A stretch of 64,000 nt of DNA from UMGS755 sp045652815 (GCA_045652815.1 JAZOLH010000011.1:1-64000), one strand, 5' to 3'. Shown: positions 24,648 to 34,456, numbered from the stretch's first letter. Numbers and translations are program-made. The notes: generated by a model from the sequence alone, not told the origin.

Positions 24648-26090
24648 ATGACTTACAATCCGAGTTCACGCGTTGCGGAAGAGTTTATTAACCACGAGGA
24701 AATTTTAGATACCCTCCGTTACGCCGAAGAAAACAAAAACAACATTGAATTAATTGATGCGATTTTAGAAAAAGCACGTCCGAGAAAAACAGAGGAGGGC
24801 ACAACCTGTGCAGGCCTGACTCACAGAGAAGCATCTGTGTTACTTGCCTGCGAAATCCCCGAAAAGATTGAAAAGATGTACCAGATCGCCGAGGAAATCA
24901 AACTGGCGTTTTACGGTAAGCGCATCGTTATGTTTGCGCCTCTTTACCTTTCCAACTATTGCGTCAACGGTTGCCGCTATTGCCCTTATCACATCACCAA
25001 CAAGACAATTCCCCGCAAAAAACTGACGCAAGAGGAAGTGAAGGCGGAGGTTGTTGCGCTGCAGGATATGGGCCACAAGCGCCTTGCCATTGAGGCAGGG
25101 GAGCATCCGGTGGAAAACCCCATTGAATATATTTTAGACTGCATTAAAACCATTTACAGCGTGCACCACAAAAATGGTGACATCCGCCGTGTGAATGTGA
25201 ATATTGCCGCTACCACCGTTGAGAACTATCGTAAACTCAAAGAGGCGGGCATCGGCACTTATATTCTGTTTCAGGAAACTTACCACAAGGAAAGTTATGA
25301 ATATCTCCATCCCACAGGCCCCAAGAGCAACTATGCCTATCACACCGAGGCAATGGACAGAGCCATGGACGGTGGCATTGACGATGTGGGTCTGGGTGTT
25401 TTGTTTGGTCTGGAACTTTACAAATATGAATTCGCAGGTCTCCTGATGCACGCAGAACACTTAGAAGCGGTGCACGGCGTTGGTCCGCATACCATCAGCG
25501 TACCCCGATTAAAACGTGCCGACGACATCAATCCCGATGATTTTGATAACGGTATTTCTGATGAAATTTTCACTAAGATTATTGCCTGCATCCGTATGGC
25601 TGTGCCTTACACAGGTATGATTATCTCCACCCGTGAATCCGAAGAAGTGCGTGCCAAAGCTCTGCGGGTTGGTATTTCCCAGATCAGCGGTGCATCCCGT
25701 ACCTCCGTTGGCGGCTATACAGAAAAAGAACGCCCCCACGATACCGAGCAGTTTGATGTATCCGACCAGCGCACGCTGGATGAAGTTGTCCGCTGGCTGA
25801 TGTCCACGGGACATATTCCTTCCTTCTGTACCGCTTGTTACCGTGAAGGCAGAACCGGTGACCGCTTTATGCGCCTTGCCAAGAGCGGACAGATTTGCAA
25901 CGTTTGCCAGCCCAATGCGCTGATCACCTTAAAAGAATTTGTGACAGACTATGGCTCAGATAGCACCAGGGAAGTGGCAGACAAACTCTTTGCCGATGAA
26001 CTGCCCACCATTAAAAATGAAAAAGCAAGAGCGCTCACGAAAGATTATATGAAAGCCATTGAAGATGGCAAACGAGATTTCAGATTCTAA
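24648..26090 (+). CDS. hydG: [FeFe]-hydrogenase maturase HydG (radical SAM tyrosine lyase)
   Basis: HydG splits tyrosine to make the CO and CN ligands of the hydrogenase H-cluster. The 480-residue protein, a usual length, has the radical SAM motif CVNGCRYC at residues ~105-112. It also has the HydG-specific C-terminal cluster region beginning CTACYREGRTGDRFM near residue 394 and ending ICNVCQPNA, which separates it from its relative ThiH. RBS AGGAAGAG. hydF follows after 15 bases. HydE and the hydrogenase itself are not in the window. Confidence 0.96.
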   Translation: MTYNPSSRVAEEFINHEEILDTLRYAEENKNNIELIDAILEKARPRKTEEGTTCAGLTHREASVLLACEIPEKIEKMYQIAEEIKLAFYGKRIVMFAPLYLSNYCVNGCRYCPYHITNKTIPRKKLTQEEVKAEVVALQDMGHKRLAIEAGEHPVENPIEYILDCIKTIYSVHHKNGDIRRVNVNIAATTVENYRKLKEAGIGTYILFQETYHKESYEYLHPTGPKSNYAYHTEAMDRAMDGGIDDVGLGVLFGLELYKYEFAGLLMHAEHLEAVHGVGPHTISVPRLKRADDINPDDFDNGISDEIFTKIIACIRMAVPYTGMIISTRESEEVRAKALRVGISQISGASRTSVGGYTEKERPHDTEQFDVSDQRTLDEVVRWLMSTGHIPSFCTACYREGRTGDRFMRLAKSGQICNVCQPNALITLKEFVTDYGSDSTREVADKLFADELPTIKNEKARALTKDYMKAIEDGKRDFRF

Positions 26091-26105
26091 AAAGGAGGGG
26101 ACAGG

Positions 26106-27305
26106 ATGGAAACAACAGGACTCAATCAAACACCTTCGGGTCTTCGCCTGACCATCGGCGTGTTCGGTCGCACCAATAGCGGTAAATCTTCCTTGATTAA
26201 CGCGCTGGCAGGGCAGGAAGTCTCCTTGGTTTCTTCTGTTTCCGGCACCACCACAGACCCTGTGGCAAAGCCCATCGAAATCTATCCTTTGGGTCCCTGC
26301 GTACTGCTTGATACAGCAGGCGTGGGCGATGAAACAGAACTTGGTGCAGAGCGAATCCGTCGCACTATGCAGGCGCTGGATAAAACCCACCTTGCCATCT
26401 TGGTCTTAGCGCCCGAAGCGGTGGATTTTACCCCCGAGAAAACCCTTTTAGACGAATTTAAGAAGAAAGATATACCCGTTGTGGTCGTTTTGAATCAAAT
26501 CGACAGAATAGGCGATTTTGAGGCTGTTTCAGAAACCGCCAAACAGGCACTGGGTGCAGATATTCTGCCCGTTAGTGCTGTGACAGGCGCAGGGCTTTCA
26601 GGTCTTCGAGAAGCTATGGTGAAAAAAGCCCCTGCGGATTTTGAAAACGATAGCATCATTGGACATTTAGTGAAGGAAAACGACAGAGTTCTCCTTGTGA
26701 TGCCCCAAGACCATCAGGCGCCCAAGGGCAGACTGATTATGCCGCAGGTGCAGGTAACCCGTGATCTTTTAGACCACGGTGCTGTTGTGACCAGCGTGAC
26801 ACCCGCCCAGCTTCCCGCGGCGCTTTCTGACAGAACGCCCGATTTAATCATCACCGATTCCCAGGTGTTCCCTTTAGTGTATGCCCAGAAACCTGCCGAG
26901 AGCAAGTTAACATCTTTTTCCGTGCTGCTGGCGCGGTATAAAGGCGATATTGAGGTATATATCCAAGGTGCGGCTGCCATTCATAACTTAAAAGCAGGGG
27001 ATAGGGTTTTGATTGCGGAGGCCTGCAGTCATCAGCCCTTAGATGGTGACATCGGTCGTGTGAAAATCCCCAATTTGATTCATCAAAAAATCCACCCCGA
27101 CATTTTGGTCGAAGTGGTGGCAGGGCAAGATTTTCCGCAGGATTTAACGCCGTATCGTTTGGTGATTCATTGCGGCGGCTGTATGTTCAATCGTCGTCAG
27201 GTGATGAGCCGCGTGATGCGAGCGGTGGAGCAGAAGGTTCCTATCACAAACTATGGCATTTTCCTTGCTGAAATGGCAGGGATTTTAGATAAGGTCATTT
27301 ACTAA
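26106..27305 (+). CDS. hydF: [FeFe]-hydrogenase maturation GTPase HydF
   Basis: HydF is the scaffold on which the H-cluster precursor is built. The 399-residue protein has G1 FGRTNSGKSSL at residues ~18-28, G3 DTAGVGD near 70, and NQID near 130. The C-terminal Fe-S site uses CSHQP near residue 310 and HCGGC near residue 357. RBS AAGGAGGGG. It is co-transcribed with hydG and with the decarboxylase gene 12 bases downstream. Confidence 0.96.
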   Translation: METTGLNQTPSGLRLTIGVFGRTNSGKSSLINALAGQEVSLVSSVSGTTTDPVAKPIEIYPLGPCVLLDTAGVGDETELGAERIRRTMQALDKTHLAILVLAPEAVDFTPEKTLLDEFKKKDIPVVVVLNQIDRIGDFEAVSETAKQALGADILPVSAVTGAGLSGLREAMVKKAPADFENDSIIGHLVKENDRVLLVMPQDHQAPKGRLIMPQVQVTRDLLDHGAVVTSVTPAQLPAALSDRTPDLIITDSQVFPLVYAQKPAESKLTSFSVLLARYKGDIEVYIQGAAAIHNLKAGDRVLIAEACSHQPLDGDIGRVKIPNLIHQKIHPDILVEVVAGQDFPQDLTPYRLVIHCGGCMFNRRQVMSRVMRAVEQKVPITNYGIFLAEMAGILDKVIY

Positions 27306-27317
27306 AGAGGTGACAAC

Positions 27318-28667
27318 ATGATTTTAGATATGCTGAGCGCTCACAATGCAAAAGAAAAGACGTCTTTTCATATGCCCGGGCACAACAAAGGGCGTGCCTT
27401 TTGCGGCTCTGTTTTTGCATCTGCGCCTTTTATCTACGATACAACAGAACTGGATGGTACAGACGCTCTTGTAAAGCCCCAAGGGGCCATTTTGGAGGCA
27501 GAACGCTTTGTTGCATCGGTCTATGGCGCCACTCACAGTTTCTTTTTGGTAAACGGTGCCACCGGTGGCATCCTGACGATGATTTACAGTGCCTTCCAAA
27601 GAGGCGACACGGTTTTAGTGGACCGTTTTTGCCATCAGTCCGTTCTGCACGCCTGCCAACTGGCAGGGGTAACGCCTGTGTATCTGATGCCGGAAGAATC
27701 GGCACTTGCGGGGATTCCCGGTGTACTGTCTGCCGAAACGGTGGCAGAGGCGCTGGGACAATATCCCGAAGCCAAGGGTTTGGTTTTAACATCGCCCAAC
27801 TATTATGGTGCGGCGGCAGATCTTACAGCTATCAGTAAAATAGTGCACGCCCATGGTGGCTTGCTGTTGGTGGATGAGGCCCATGGTGCTCATTTTCCTT
27901 TCTCGGACAGATTCCCCAAAACTGCCATGGAGCAGGGGGCAGATATGAGCGTTGTCAGTCTCCATAAGACGATGCCATCTCCCAATCAGACAGCGTTGTT
28001 ACACATCGCAGCCGGCATTGATACCGAGGAAGTTCGCCAAACGCTCAGGATGTTCCAGACCACCAGCCCGTCCTATGTTTTCTTGGCGGCTATGGAGCAG
28101 GCAGTTCAGTTTGGAAAAGAGCAGGGCAGAGAGAAAACAGAAGAGATTTTAAACCTTCTTGCGCCCCTGAATCTGCCGACCTTAGATGACCCTATGAAAC
28201 GTTTGCCCACCTGGGAAAACAAAGGGCTTTCCGGCGATGAGATTGATGCCATCTTCAGAGAAAAATTCGGCATTTATGCCGAACTTTCCACAGCCCACGG
28301 ATTACTTTTGATGTGTTCCTGGTTTAACAATCAGGCGGATATAGATCGGCTCAAAGAGGCCATTGACTATTGCAACAATCTGCCAGATAACAAGGTAGAA
28401 AAAGAAGAACGCACAATGGTTCCCTTTGCCTCCGTCATGGCAACTATGCCGCTGGATGCAGTTGGTGTGGCAGAGAAGACCTATGTTGCACTGCAGGATG
28501 CGGTGGGCAAAATTTGTGCCAAACCCGTCTCCGCCTTTCCGCCTTGTATCCCGATTTTGTTGCCCGGTGAAGTGATTACTAAAGAGCAGGTAAGGTATCT
28601 GACAGAACTGACAGCATCGGGGAAAACCATCACGGGTCTTGAAAACGGAATTTGCATTATCAAATAA
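27318..28667 (+). CDS. Orn/Lys/Arg decarboxylase family PLP enzyme
   Basis: This 449-residue fold-type I PLP enzyme has the N-terminal SFHMPGHNKG motif, LVDEAHGAHFPF (PLP-nitrogen Asp) and SLHKTMPSPNQTALL with the Schiff-base Lys. Such enzymes remove the carboxyl group of Arg, Lys or Orn to make polyamines or resist acid. Length fits the short YaaO/SpeA-like group. The substrate cannot be told from sequence. It is the last gene of the hyd transcript, an association whose meaning is unclear. Confidence 0.9.
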   Translation: MILDMLSAHNAKEKTSFHMPGHNKGRAFCGSVFASAPFIYDTTELDGTDALVKPQGAILEAERFVASVYGATHSFFLVNGATGGILTMIYSAFQRGDTVLVDRFCHQSVLHACQLAGVTPVYLMPEESALAGIPGVLSAETVAEALGQYPEAKGLVLTSPNYYGAAADLTAISKIVHAHGGLLLVDEAHGAHFPFSDRFPKTAMEQGADMSVVSLHKTMPSPNQTALLHIAAGIDTEEVRQTLRMFQTTSPSYVFLAAMEQAVQFGKEQGREKTEEILNLLAPLNLPTLDDPMKRLPTWENKGLSGDEIDAIFREKFGIYAELSTAHGLLLMCSWFNNQADIDRLKEAIDYCNNLPDNKVEKEERTMVPFASVMATMPLDAVGVAEKTYVALQDAVGKICAKPVSAFPPCIPILLPGEVITKEQVRYLTELTASGKTITGLENGICIIK

Positions 28668-28673
28668 ACAAAC

Positions 28674-28705
28674 AAACACCGTATGCTAAATTGCATACGG
28701 TGTTT
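28674..28705. terminator. Bidirectional terminator between decarboxylase gene and rpsT
   Basis: CACCGTATGC-TAAATT-GCATACGGTG is flanked by an A-rich left side and seven T, seven bases after the decarboxylase stop. Confidence 0.88.
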
Positions 28706-28716
28706 TTTTATCTGGC

Positions 28717-28983
28717 TTACGCACCAACTTTGTTGAGCATTAAAGCTAAGCGGGACTTTCTTCTGGAAGCGGTGTTCTTCTTCATAATTCCCTTGCTTAC
28801 AGCCATGTCGATCTTTTTAACTGCTAAATTGAAAGCGGGTTCAGCAACAGCTCTGTCGCCTGCAGCTGCAGCAGCTTCAAACTTCTTAATATATGTTTTT
28901 ACAGCAGACTTGATCATCTGATTGCGCAGAGTCTTTGTCTTGATAACTTTAACTCTTTTTTTAGCGGATTTAATATTAGGCAA
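28717..28983 (-). CDS. rpsT: 30S ribosomal protein S20
   Basis: The 88-residue basic protein has the typical S20 start PNIKSAKKRVKVIK and the later ASRRKSRLALMLNK. The start is a TTG at 28983, five bases after GGAGGTG; upstream in-frame ATG lies against the RBS. S20 binds 16S rRNA. Non-ATG starts are common for rpsT and can serve in autoregulation. Confidence 0.95.
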   Translation of the reverse strand: MPNIKSAKKRVKVIKTKTLRNQMIKSAVKTYIKKFEAAAAAGDRAVAEPAFNLAVKKIDMAVSKGIMKKNTASRRKSRLALMLNKVGA

Positions 28984-29021
28984 ACCGTTCACCTCCATTG
29001 GCCTCTATAAATGACTTTACT

Positions 29022-29050
29022 ATTTTACCATAAGAAAATCAAAAATGCAA
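29022..29050 (-). promoter_or_regulatory. Sigma-A promoter of rpsT
   Basis: TTGCAT, 17-base spacer and TAAAAT on the minus strand, about 40 bases before the start codon. Confidence 0.75.
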
Positions 29051-29175
29051 CAGTTTTTTGAAATTTTTTTGATTTTTTTATAAATTTTTCCGTTTAGACG
29101 GAATAAATGCGAAAAAGCCCCTGCACCAAGGGTCAGTTTAGGACATACAATGGTAGTGTAAAGGAGGTGAAAGTG

Positions 29176-29562
29176 ATGGGATGTAATCGCTGTGAATGTA
29201 CTTGCATCGGCTTGATTTTAGCTGTTTTAGCAGGTGTTACCTTAGGTGTTTTGTTTTCTCTTGGCTTTGTGGCAACCGGCATAATTTTCTGGGCACTTTT
29301 AGCCACCGGTGTAGCAGCATTCTTTGCAGCACCTGTGTATGCCGCTTTATCAGATGAGCGGGACAGAAACTGTTTTTGCCGCAATAAACTGACCTATCTG
29401 GTTGGTGCTATCGGTACTGTGGTTGCGTCGGTGATTGGTCTTTTAATCAGTCCTGTAGCAACGGTACTTTTAGTTTCCATTATAACCGGCTTATCAGTAT
29501 TTTTCGTGGTGCTGTTGCTTTCAGTTTTGGTTTGTATCACAAACTGTCTGTGCAGAGAATAA
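29176..29562 (+). CDS. Small Cys-rich integral membrane protein, unknown
   Basis: The 128-residue protein has four hydrophobic segments (from CIGLILAVLAGVTLGVLF to VVLLLSVLVCITNCLC). Paired cysteines lie at both ends (CNRCECTC; CITNCLC) and in the central loop (NCFCRN). The ATG at 29176 follows AAAGGAGGTG. I do not recognise a family with a known role. The cysteines could bind metal or form a redox site (inference). It is the only plus-strand gene between rpsT and rpoB. Confidence 0.65.
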   Translation: MGCNRCECTCIGLILAVLAGVTLGVLFSLGFVATGIIFWALLATGVAAFFAAPVYAALSDERDRNCFCRNKLTYLVGAIGTVVASVIGLLISPVATVLLVSIITGLSVFFVVLLLSVLVCITNCLCRE

Positions 29563-29576
29563 CGGGTAGATAAGAA

Positions 29577-29609
29577 AAAGGCTTATCCGCTAATAGCGGA
29601 TAAGCCTTT
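29577..29609. terminator. Bidirectional terminator between membrane protein gene and tuf
   Basis: A 14-bp stem AAAGGCTTATCCGC-TAATA-GCGGATAAGCCTTT lies between two converging genes and serves both. Confidence 0.85.
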
Positions 29610-29629
29610 AAAAGCATGATTCTCTAAAA

Positions 29630-30832
29630 TTATTTAACGATAGAGGATACAACGCCGGAACCTACGGTTCTACCACCTTCACGGATAGCGAAACGCAGAC
29701 CTTCTTCGATAGCGATAGGAGTGATCAGTTCAACTTCCATGGAAACGTTATCGCCAGGCATGCACATTTCAACGCCTTCGGGCAGTTTGATAACGCCGGT
29801 AACGTCAGTTGTTCTGAAATAGAACTGAGGTCTGTAGTTATCAAAGAAAGGAGTATGACGGCCGCCTTCTTCCTTGGTCAGGACGTAAACTTCGCCTTTG
29901 AAGGAAGTGTGGCACTGGATGGAACCGGGCTTCGCCAGAACCTGACCACGTTCGATTTCAGTTTTCTGTACGCCACGCAGCAGAGCACCAATGTTATCAC
30001 CAGCTTCTGCCTGATCCAGCAGTTTGCGGAACATTTCAACGCCAGTTACAACGATTTTTCTGGATTCTTCAACCAGACCAACCAGTTCAACTTCGTCATT
30101 AACTTTCAGAGTACCTCTTTCTACACGACCGGTAGCAACAGTACCACGACCGGTGATGGAGAATACGTCTTCGACGGGCATCAGGAAGGGCAGGTCGGTC
30201 TTACGTTCCGGAGTGGGGATGTAAGAGTCAACAGCGTCCATCAGTTTGTGAATTGCTTCATATTCGGGAGCGTTAGGATCGGTGGAATCACATTCCAGAA
30301 CCTGCAGACCGGAACCGGATACGATCGGGGTGTCATCACCGGGGAATTCGTATTCGTTCAGCAGTTCACGGATTTCCATTTCAACCAGTTCGAGCAGTTC
30401 GGGATCGTCAACCTGGTCAGCTTTGTTCATGAATACTACGATGTAGGGTACGCCTACCTGACGGGAGAGCAGGATGTGTTCTCTGGTCTGGGGCATCGGA
30501 CCATCAGCAGCAGATACAACTAAGATAGCGCCGACCATCTGAGCAGCACCGGTGATCATGTTTTTAACATACTCAGCGTGACCGGGGCAGTCAACGTGAG
30601 CGTAGTGTCTGGTAGCGGTTTCGTACTCAACGTGAGCAGTAGAAATGGTGATACCTCTTTCTCTTTCTTCGGGAGCACCGTCGATCTGGTCGTAAGCTTT
30701 GAATTCAGCCTGACCTGCCAGACCCAGAACCTTAGTGATTGCAGCAGTCAGAGTGGTCTTACCATGGTCAACGTGACCGATGGTACCAATGTTAACGTGG
30801 GGTTTGTTTCTTTCGAATTTAGCCTTAGCCAT
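29630..30832 (-). CDS. tuf: Elongation factor Tu
   Basis: EF-Tu brings aminoacyl-tRNA to the ribosome as a GTP complex. The 400-residue protein has G1 GHVDHGKTTL at residues 19-28, G3 DCPGHAEY near 81, and NKADQVDD near 136. Domains 2 and 3 are complete, ending GSGVVSSIVK. It has its own promoter in the 123-base gap after fusA and RBS AGGAGG. Confidence 0.98.
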   Translation of the reverse strand: MAKAKFERNKPHVNIGTIGHVDHGKTTLTAAITKVLGLAGQAEFKAYDQIDGAPEERERGITISTAHVEYETATRHYAHVDCPGHAEYVKNMITGAAQMVGAILVVSAADGPMPQTREHILLSRQVGVPYIVVFMNKADQVDDPELLELVEMEIRELLNEYEFPGDDTPIVSGSGLQVLECDSTDPNAPEYEAIHKLMDAVDSYIPTPERKTDLPFLMPVEDVFSITGRGTVATGRVERGTLKVNDEVELVGLVEESRKIVVTGVEMFRKLLDQAEAGDNIGALLRGVQKTEIERGQVLAKPGSIQCHTSFKGEVYVLTKEEGGRHTPFFDNYRPQFYFRTTDVTGVIKLPEGVEMCMPGDNVSMEVELITPIAIEEGLRFAIREGGRTVGSGVVSSIVK

Positions 30833-30882
30833 TGTTATTGCCTCCTATTTTGTAAAATTAATAATTTTTAAATTATAAAACT

Positions 30883-30911
30883 ATTGTATAATGTTTTTTG
30901 GAAAAAATCAA
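30883..30911 (-). promoter_or_regulatory. Sigma-A promoter of tuf
   Basis: TTGATT, 17-base spacer and TACAAT (within TATACAAT) on the minus strand, about 50 bases ahead of the tuf ATG. Confidence 0.8.
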
Positions 30912-30955
30912 GCCTTTTGGCAAAAGTTTTCCCAAAATGCAGAACCAAAAGTGGC

Positions 30956-33037
30956 TTACGCTTCTTTCTTAGCTCTGCTTGTGATGATCTGTTCCTGAAT
31001 GCTCTTGGGCACTTCTTCAAAGTGAGAAGGCTGCATGGTGTACTGACCACGACCCTGAGTTTTAGAACGCAGGTCGGTTGCGTAACCAAACATTTCAGAC
31101 AGGGGAACAAATGCGGAAATTGCCTGTGCACCGGGACGAGCTTCCATACCCTGAATCTGACCACGACGGGAGTTTAAGTCACCCATAACGTCGCCCATGT
31201 ATTCTTCGGGTACGATAACGTCTACCTGCATGATGGGTTCTTTCAGAACTGCGTCACCCTTACGGCAAGCATCTTTGAATGCCATAGAACCGGCAATCTT
31301 GAACGCCATTTCAGAAGAGTCGACTTCATGGTAAGAACCATCGTACAGAGTAACACGAACGTCAACAACGTTGTAACCAGCCAGAACACCTGCCTGCATT
31401 GCACCCTGGATACCAGCGTCAACAGCAGGAATGTATTCTTTGGGGATAGCACCGCCGACGATTTTGTTAACAAATTCGTAGCCGGCACCAGCTTCCAAGG
31501 GTTCAACCTTGATGAGTACGTGACCGTACTGACCTTTACCACCGGACTGTCTAGCGTATTTGTTTTCAACGTCAACAGCTTTGCGGATGGTTTCTTTATA
31601 AGATACCTGAGGTTTACCAACGTTTGCTTCAACTTTGAATTCACGCAGAAGTCTATCTACGATGATTTCCAGGTGAAGTTCGCCCATGCCGGCGATGATG
31701 GTCTGACCGGTTTCTTCGTCAGTATAAGTCTGGAATGTGGGATCTTCTTCTGCCAGTTTAGCCAGTGCGATACCCATCTTTTCCTGACCTTCTTTGGTCT
31801 TGGGGTCGATAGCAACACGGATAACGGGATCAGGGAATTCCATGGATTCCAGAATGATGGGATGAGCAGGGTCACACAGGGTATCACCGGAGGTGGTGTT
31901 CTTAAGACCAACAGCAGCAGCGATATCGCCGGAGTAAACCATGTCAATATCTTTTCTATCGTTCGCATGCATCTGCAGGATACGACCGATACGTTCCTTA
32001 TTGTCTTTGGTAGCGTTTAAGATATGAGAGCCTGCAGCCAGAGTACCGGAGTACACACGGAAGAAGCAGAGCTTACCAACGAAGGGGTCGGTCATAATCT
32101 TAAATGCCAGTGCTGCAAAGGGAACATCATCAGAGGAGGGGCTTTCAACCTCTTCACCATCGGGGTTCACGCCACGGATAGCGGGAACGTCAACGGGGGA
32201 GGGCATGTAGTCAACAACTGCATCCAGCAGTTTCTGAACACCCTTGTTACGATAGGAAGTACCGCACAGTACGGGAACCATTTCGTTAGCAATGGTAGCC
32301 TTACGAATTGCTGCTTTGATTTCTTTCTCAGTCAGCTCTTCGCCCTCTAAATATTTCATCATCAGTTCTTCATCTGTTTCAGCAACAGATTCCATCAAAG
32401 CGCTTCTGTATTCTTCAACCTTATCAGCCATGTCAGCGGGAATTTCTTCTTCGCGAATGTCTTTACCAAGGTCATCATAGTATACATATGCTTTGTTTAC
32501 GACTAAGTCGATGATACCTTTAAATGTATCTTCGGAGCCGATAGGCAGCTGGATGGGCACTGCATTACAATGCAGACGTGTCTTCATCATGTTAACAACG
32601 TTATAAAAGTCTGCACCCATGATGTCCATTTTGTTAACGTAGGCCATACGGGGAACTTTATAGTTGTCTGCCTGGCGCCAAACTGTTTCAGACTGCGGTT
32701 CAACACCACCCTTAGCACACAGTACAGTTACACTACCGTCAAGTACACGGAGTGAACGTTCAACTTCAACGGTGAAGTCAACGTGACCGGGGGTGTCAAT
32801 GATATTGATTCTGTGGTTTTTCCACTGAGCGGTGGTAGCAGCAGATGTGATGGTAATACCACGTTCTGCTTCCTGTTCCATCCAGTCCATCTGAGATGCA
32901 CCTTCATGGGTTTCACCGATTTTATGGATACGACCGGTATAGAACAAAATACGTTCGGTAGTTGTTGTTTTACCAGCGTCGATATGAGCCATGATACCAA
33001 TATTTCTGGTTTTTTCAAGTGAAAATTCTCTTGCCAC
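30956..33037 (-). CDS. fusA: Elongation factor G
   Basis: EF-G drives translocation and ribosome recycling. The 693-residue protein is full length with G1 AHIDAGKTTTTERIL near residue 17, DTPGHVDF near 81, NKMD near 135 and the complete C-terminal domains IV-V. It lies 42 bases after rpsG in the str-type operon. Confidence 0.98.
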   Translation of the reverse strand: MAREFSLEKTRNIGIMAHIDAGKTTTTERILFYTGRIHKIGETHEGASQMDWMEQEAERGITITSAATTAQWKNHRINIIDTPGHVDFTVEVERSLRVLDGSVTVLCAKGGVEPQSETVWRQADNYKVPRMAYVNKMDIMGADFYNVVNMMKTRLHCNAVPIQLPIGSEDTFKGIIDLVVNKAYVYYDDLGKDIREEEIPADMADKVEEYRSALMESVAETDEELMMKYLEGEELTEKEIKAAIRKATIANEMVPVLCGTSYRNKGVQKLLDAVVDYMPSPVDVPAIRGVNPDGEEVESPSSDDVPFAALAFKIMTDPFVGKLCFFRVYSGTLAAGSHILNATKDNKERIGRILQMHANDRKDIDMVYSGDIAAAVGLKNTTSGDTLCDPAHPIILESMEFPDPVIRVAIDPKTKEGQEKMGIALAKLAEEDPTFQTYTDEETGQTIIAGMGELHLEIIVDRLLREFKVEANVGKPQVSYKETIRKAVDVENKYARQSGGKGQYGHVLIKVEPLEAGAGYEFVNKIVGGAIPKEYIPAVDAGIQGAMQAGVLAGYNVVDVRVTLYDGSYHEVDSSEMAFKIAGSMAFKDACRKGDAVLKEPIMQVDVIVPEEYMGDVMGDLNSRRGQIQGMEARPGAQAISAFVPLSEMFGYATDLRSKTQGRGQYTMQPSHFEEVPKSIQEQIITSRAKKEA

Positions 33038-33079
33038 AATCTTTCTCCTTTCTTCAAATAATCAATATAAATGATGGAA

Positions 33080-33550
33080 TTACCATCTGTAGTGTGCGAA
33101 TGCTCTGTTAGCTTCTGCCATTTTGTGGGTATCTTCACGTTTCTTAACAGCAGAACCGGTGCCGTTAATTGCGTCCATGATTTCAGCAGCTAAACGTTCC
33201 TTCATTGTTTTTTCGCTTCTCTGACGGCTGTACAGAGTGAGCCATCTCAGACCTAAGGTCTGTTTACGCTCGGGGCGAACTTCCATGGGCACCTGATAGG
33301 TAGCACCACCAACACGGCGAGCCTTAACTTCTAAAACGGGCATGATGTTTTCCATAGCCTCTTTAAAAGCATCCAGGGGCTCCTTACCGGTTTTTTCTTT
33401 AACAATGTCGAAAGCACCGTAAACGATTTTCTGCGCTACGCCTTTTTTACCATCGAGCATGATGTTGTTGATCAGGCGAGTAACCACAGTACTTCCGTAC
33501 AGCGGATCAGGCAGAACTTCTCTTTTAGCAATAAAACCTCTTCTTGGCAC
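33080..33550 (-). CDS. rpsG: 30S ribosomal protein S7
   Basis: The 156-residue product is the standard S7 length, starting PRRGFIAKREVLPDPLYGS and ending EANRAFAHYRW. The start is a GTG at 33550, placed by GGAGGG seven bases upstream. The open frame runs further 5' to 33661 but that part is not S7. S7 nucleates assembly of the 30S head. Confidence 0.96.
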   Translation of the reverse strand: MPRRGFIAKREVLPDPLYGSTVVTRLINNIMLDGKKGVAQKIVYGAFDIVKEKTGKEPLDAFKEAMENIMPVLEVKARRVGGATYQVPMEVRPERKQTLGLRWLTLYSRQRSEKTMKERLAAEIMDAINGTGSAVKKREDTHKMAEANRAFAHYRW

Positions 33551-33694
33551 TTTTCTTCCCTCCTTCATAAATTTCAATGAAATCACAGGTACTCGGCATT
33601 TTGCCGTATGTGCACAGTCCATATAGTAGGGGAACATCAGTTCCATCCGTTGAACCAGCACAGATGTGATTTTTACTTTGCAAAACTTTCCTTA

Positions 33695-34108
33695 TTATTT
33701 CTTAGGACGTTTTGCACCATACTTGGATCTACCCTGCATACGACCGTTAACACCTGCGGTATCGAGTGAACCACGGATGATGTGATAACGTACACCAGGT
33801 AAGTCCTTAACACGGCCGCCGCGGATCAGAACAACGCTGTGTTCCTGCAGGTTATGACCGATACCGGGGATGTAAGCGGAAACTTCGATACCGTTTGTCA
33901 GACGAACTCTGGCAAGTTTACGGAGAGCGGAGTTAGGCTTTTTCGGTGTCATGGTCTTAACAGATGTGCAAACACCACGTTTCTGAGGCGAATTGACGTC
34001 GGTAGCTTTCTTCTTTAAAGTATTCAGACCCTTTAAAAGAGCGGGGGCTGTGGACTTTTTCACAGAAGTATCTCTACCTTTTCTCACAAGCTGGTTAAAG
34101 GTTGGCAT
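33695..34108 (-). CDS. rpsL: 30S ribosomal protein S12
   Basis: S12 sits at the decoding centre. The 137-residue protein contains the invariant TPKKPNSALRKLARVRL and PGIGHNLQEHSVVLIRGGRVKDLPGVRYH blocks, including the streptomycin-target lysines (the first K pair, TPKKPNS). It keeps the usual order before rpsG-fusA-tuf. RBS AAAGGAGG. Confidence 0.98.
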   Translation of the reverse strand: MPTFNQLVRKGRDTSVKKSTAPALLKGLNTLKKKATDVNSPQKRGVCTSVKTMTPKKPNSALRKLARVRLTNGIEVSAYIPGIGHNLQEHSVVLIRGGRVKDLPGVRYHIIRGSLDTAGVNGRMQGRSKYGAKRPKK

Positions 34109-34172
34109 GAACTGATTTCCTCCTTTCAGGCAAAATTTTTATAACAAAGGCAAAAGTTTGCCGATGTAACAA

Positions 34173-34415
34173 TTATATCAGAACAACTGCGCAGGCCGCT
34201 CCCACGTCGATGCCGCAGGCACGTCCTAACTGTTGTTTGCTGTCAAAGTAAGTGATGGGTACAGACTTTTCTTTGCAAAGGTTTTCAAAGGGGATACGCA
34301 CAGGGGAGTCTGCATCCTGTGCTATGTAAGCTTTTGCGGCTTTGCCTTCTGTCACCGCTTCTGTACATTGTTTAATTCCAATGAACAAGGCCTGGCCTTT
34401 AAGTTCACTGTCCAT
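34173..34415 (-). CDS. L7Ae-like ribosomal protein (YbxF-type)
   Basis: An 80-residue L7Ae/L30e-fold protein (GQALFIGIKQCTEAVTEGKAAKAYIAQDA, LGRACGIDVGAACAVVLI), matching the small kink-turn-binding protein encoded ahead of rpsL in Firmicutes. The ATG at 34415 has GGAG eight bases upstream; a longer frame to 34496 would run through the leader hairpin. It is first in the str transcript. Confidence 0.88.
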   Translation of the reverse strand: MDSELKGQALFIGIKQCTEAVTEGKAAKAYIAQDADSPVRIPFENLCKEKSVPITYFDSKQQLGRACGIDVGAACAVVLI

Positions 34416-34456
34416 TTTTTTCACTCCAAATAGTGTAATATAAGAAAACACACAGA

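Noticed and set aside
33551..33661. N-terminal extension of S7
   Set aside because: The GTG at 33550 has an ideal RBS and gives the standard 156-residue S7; the upstream residues match nothing in S7.
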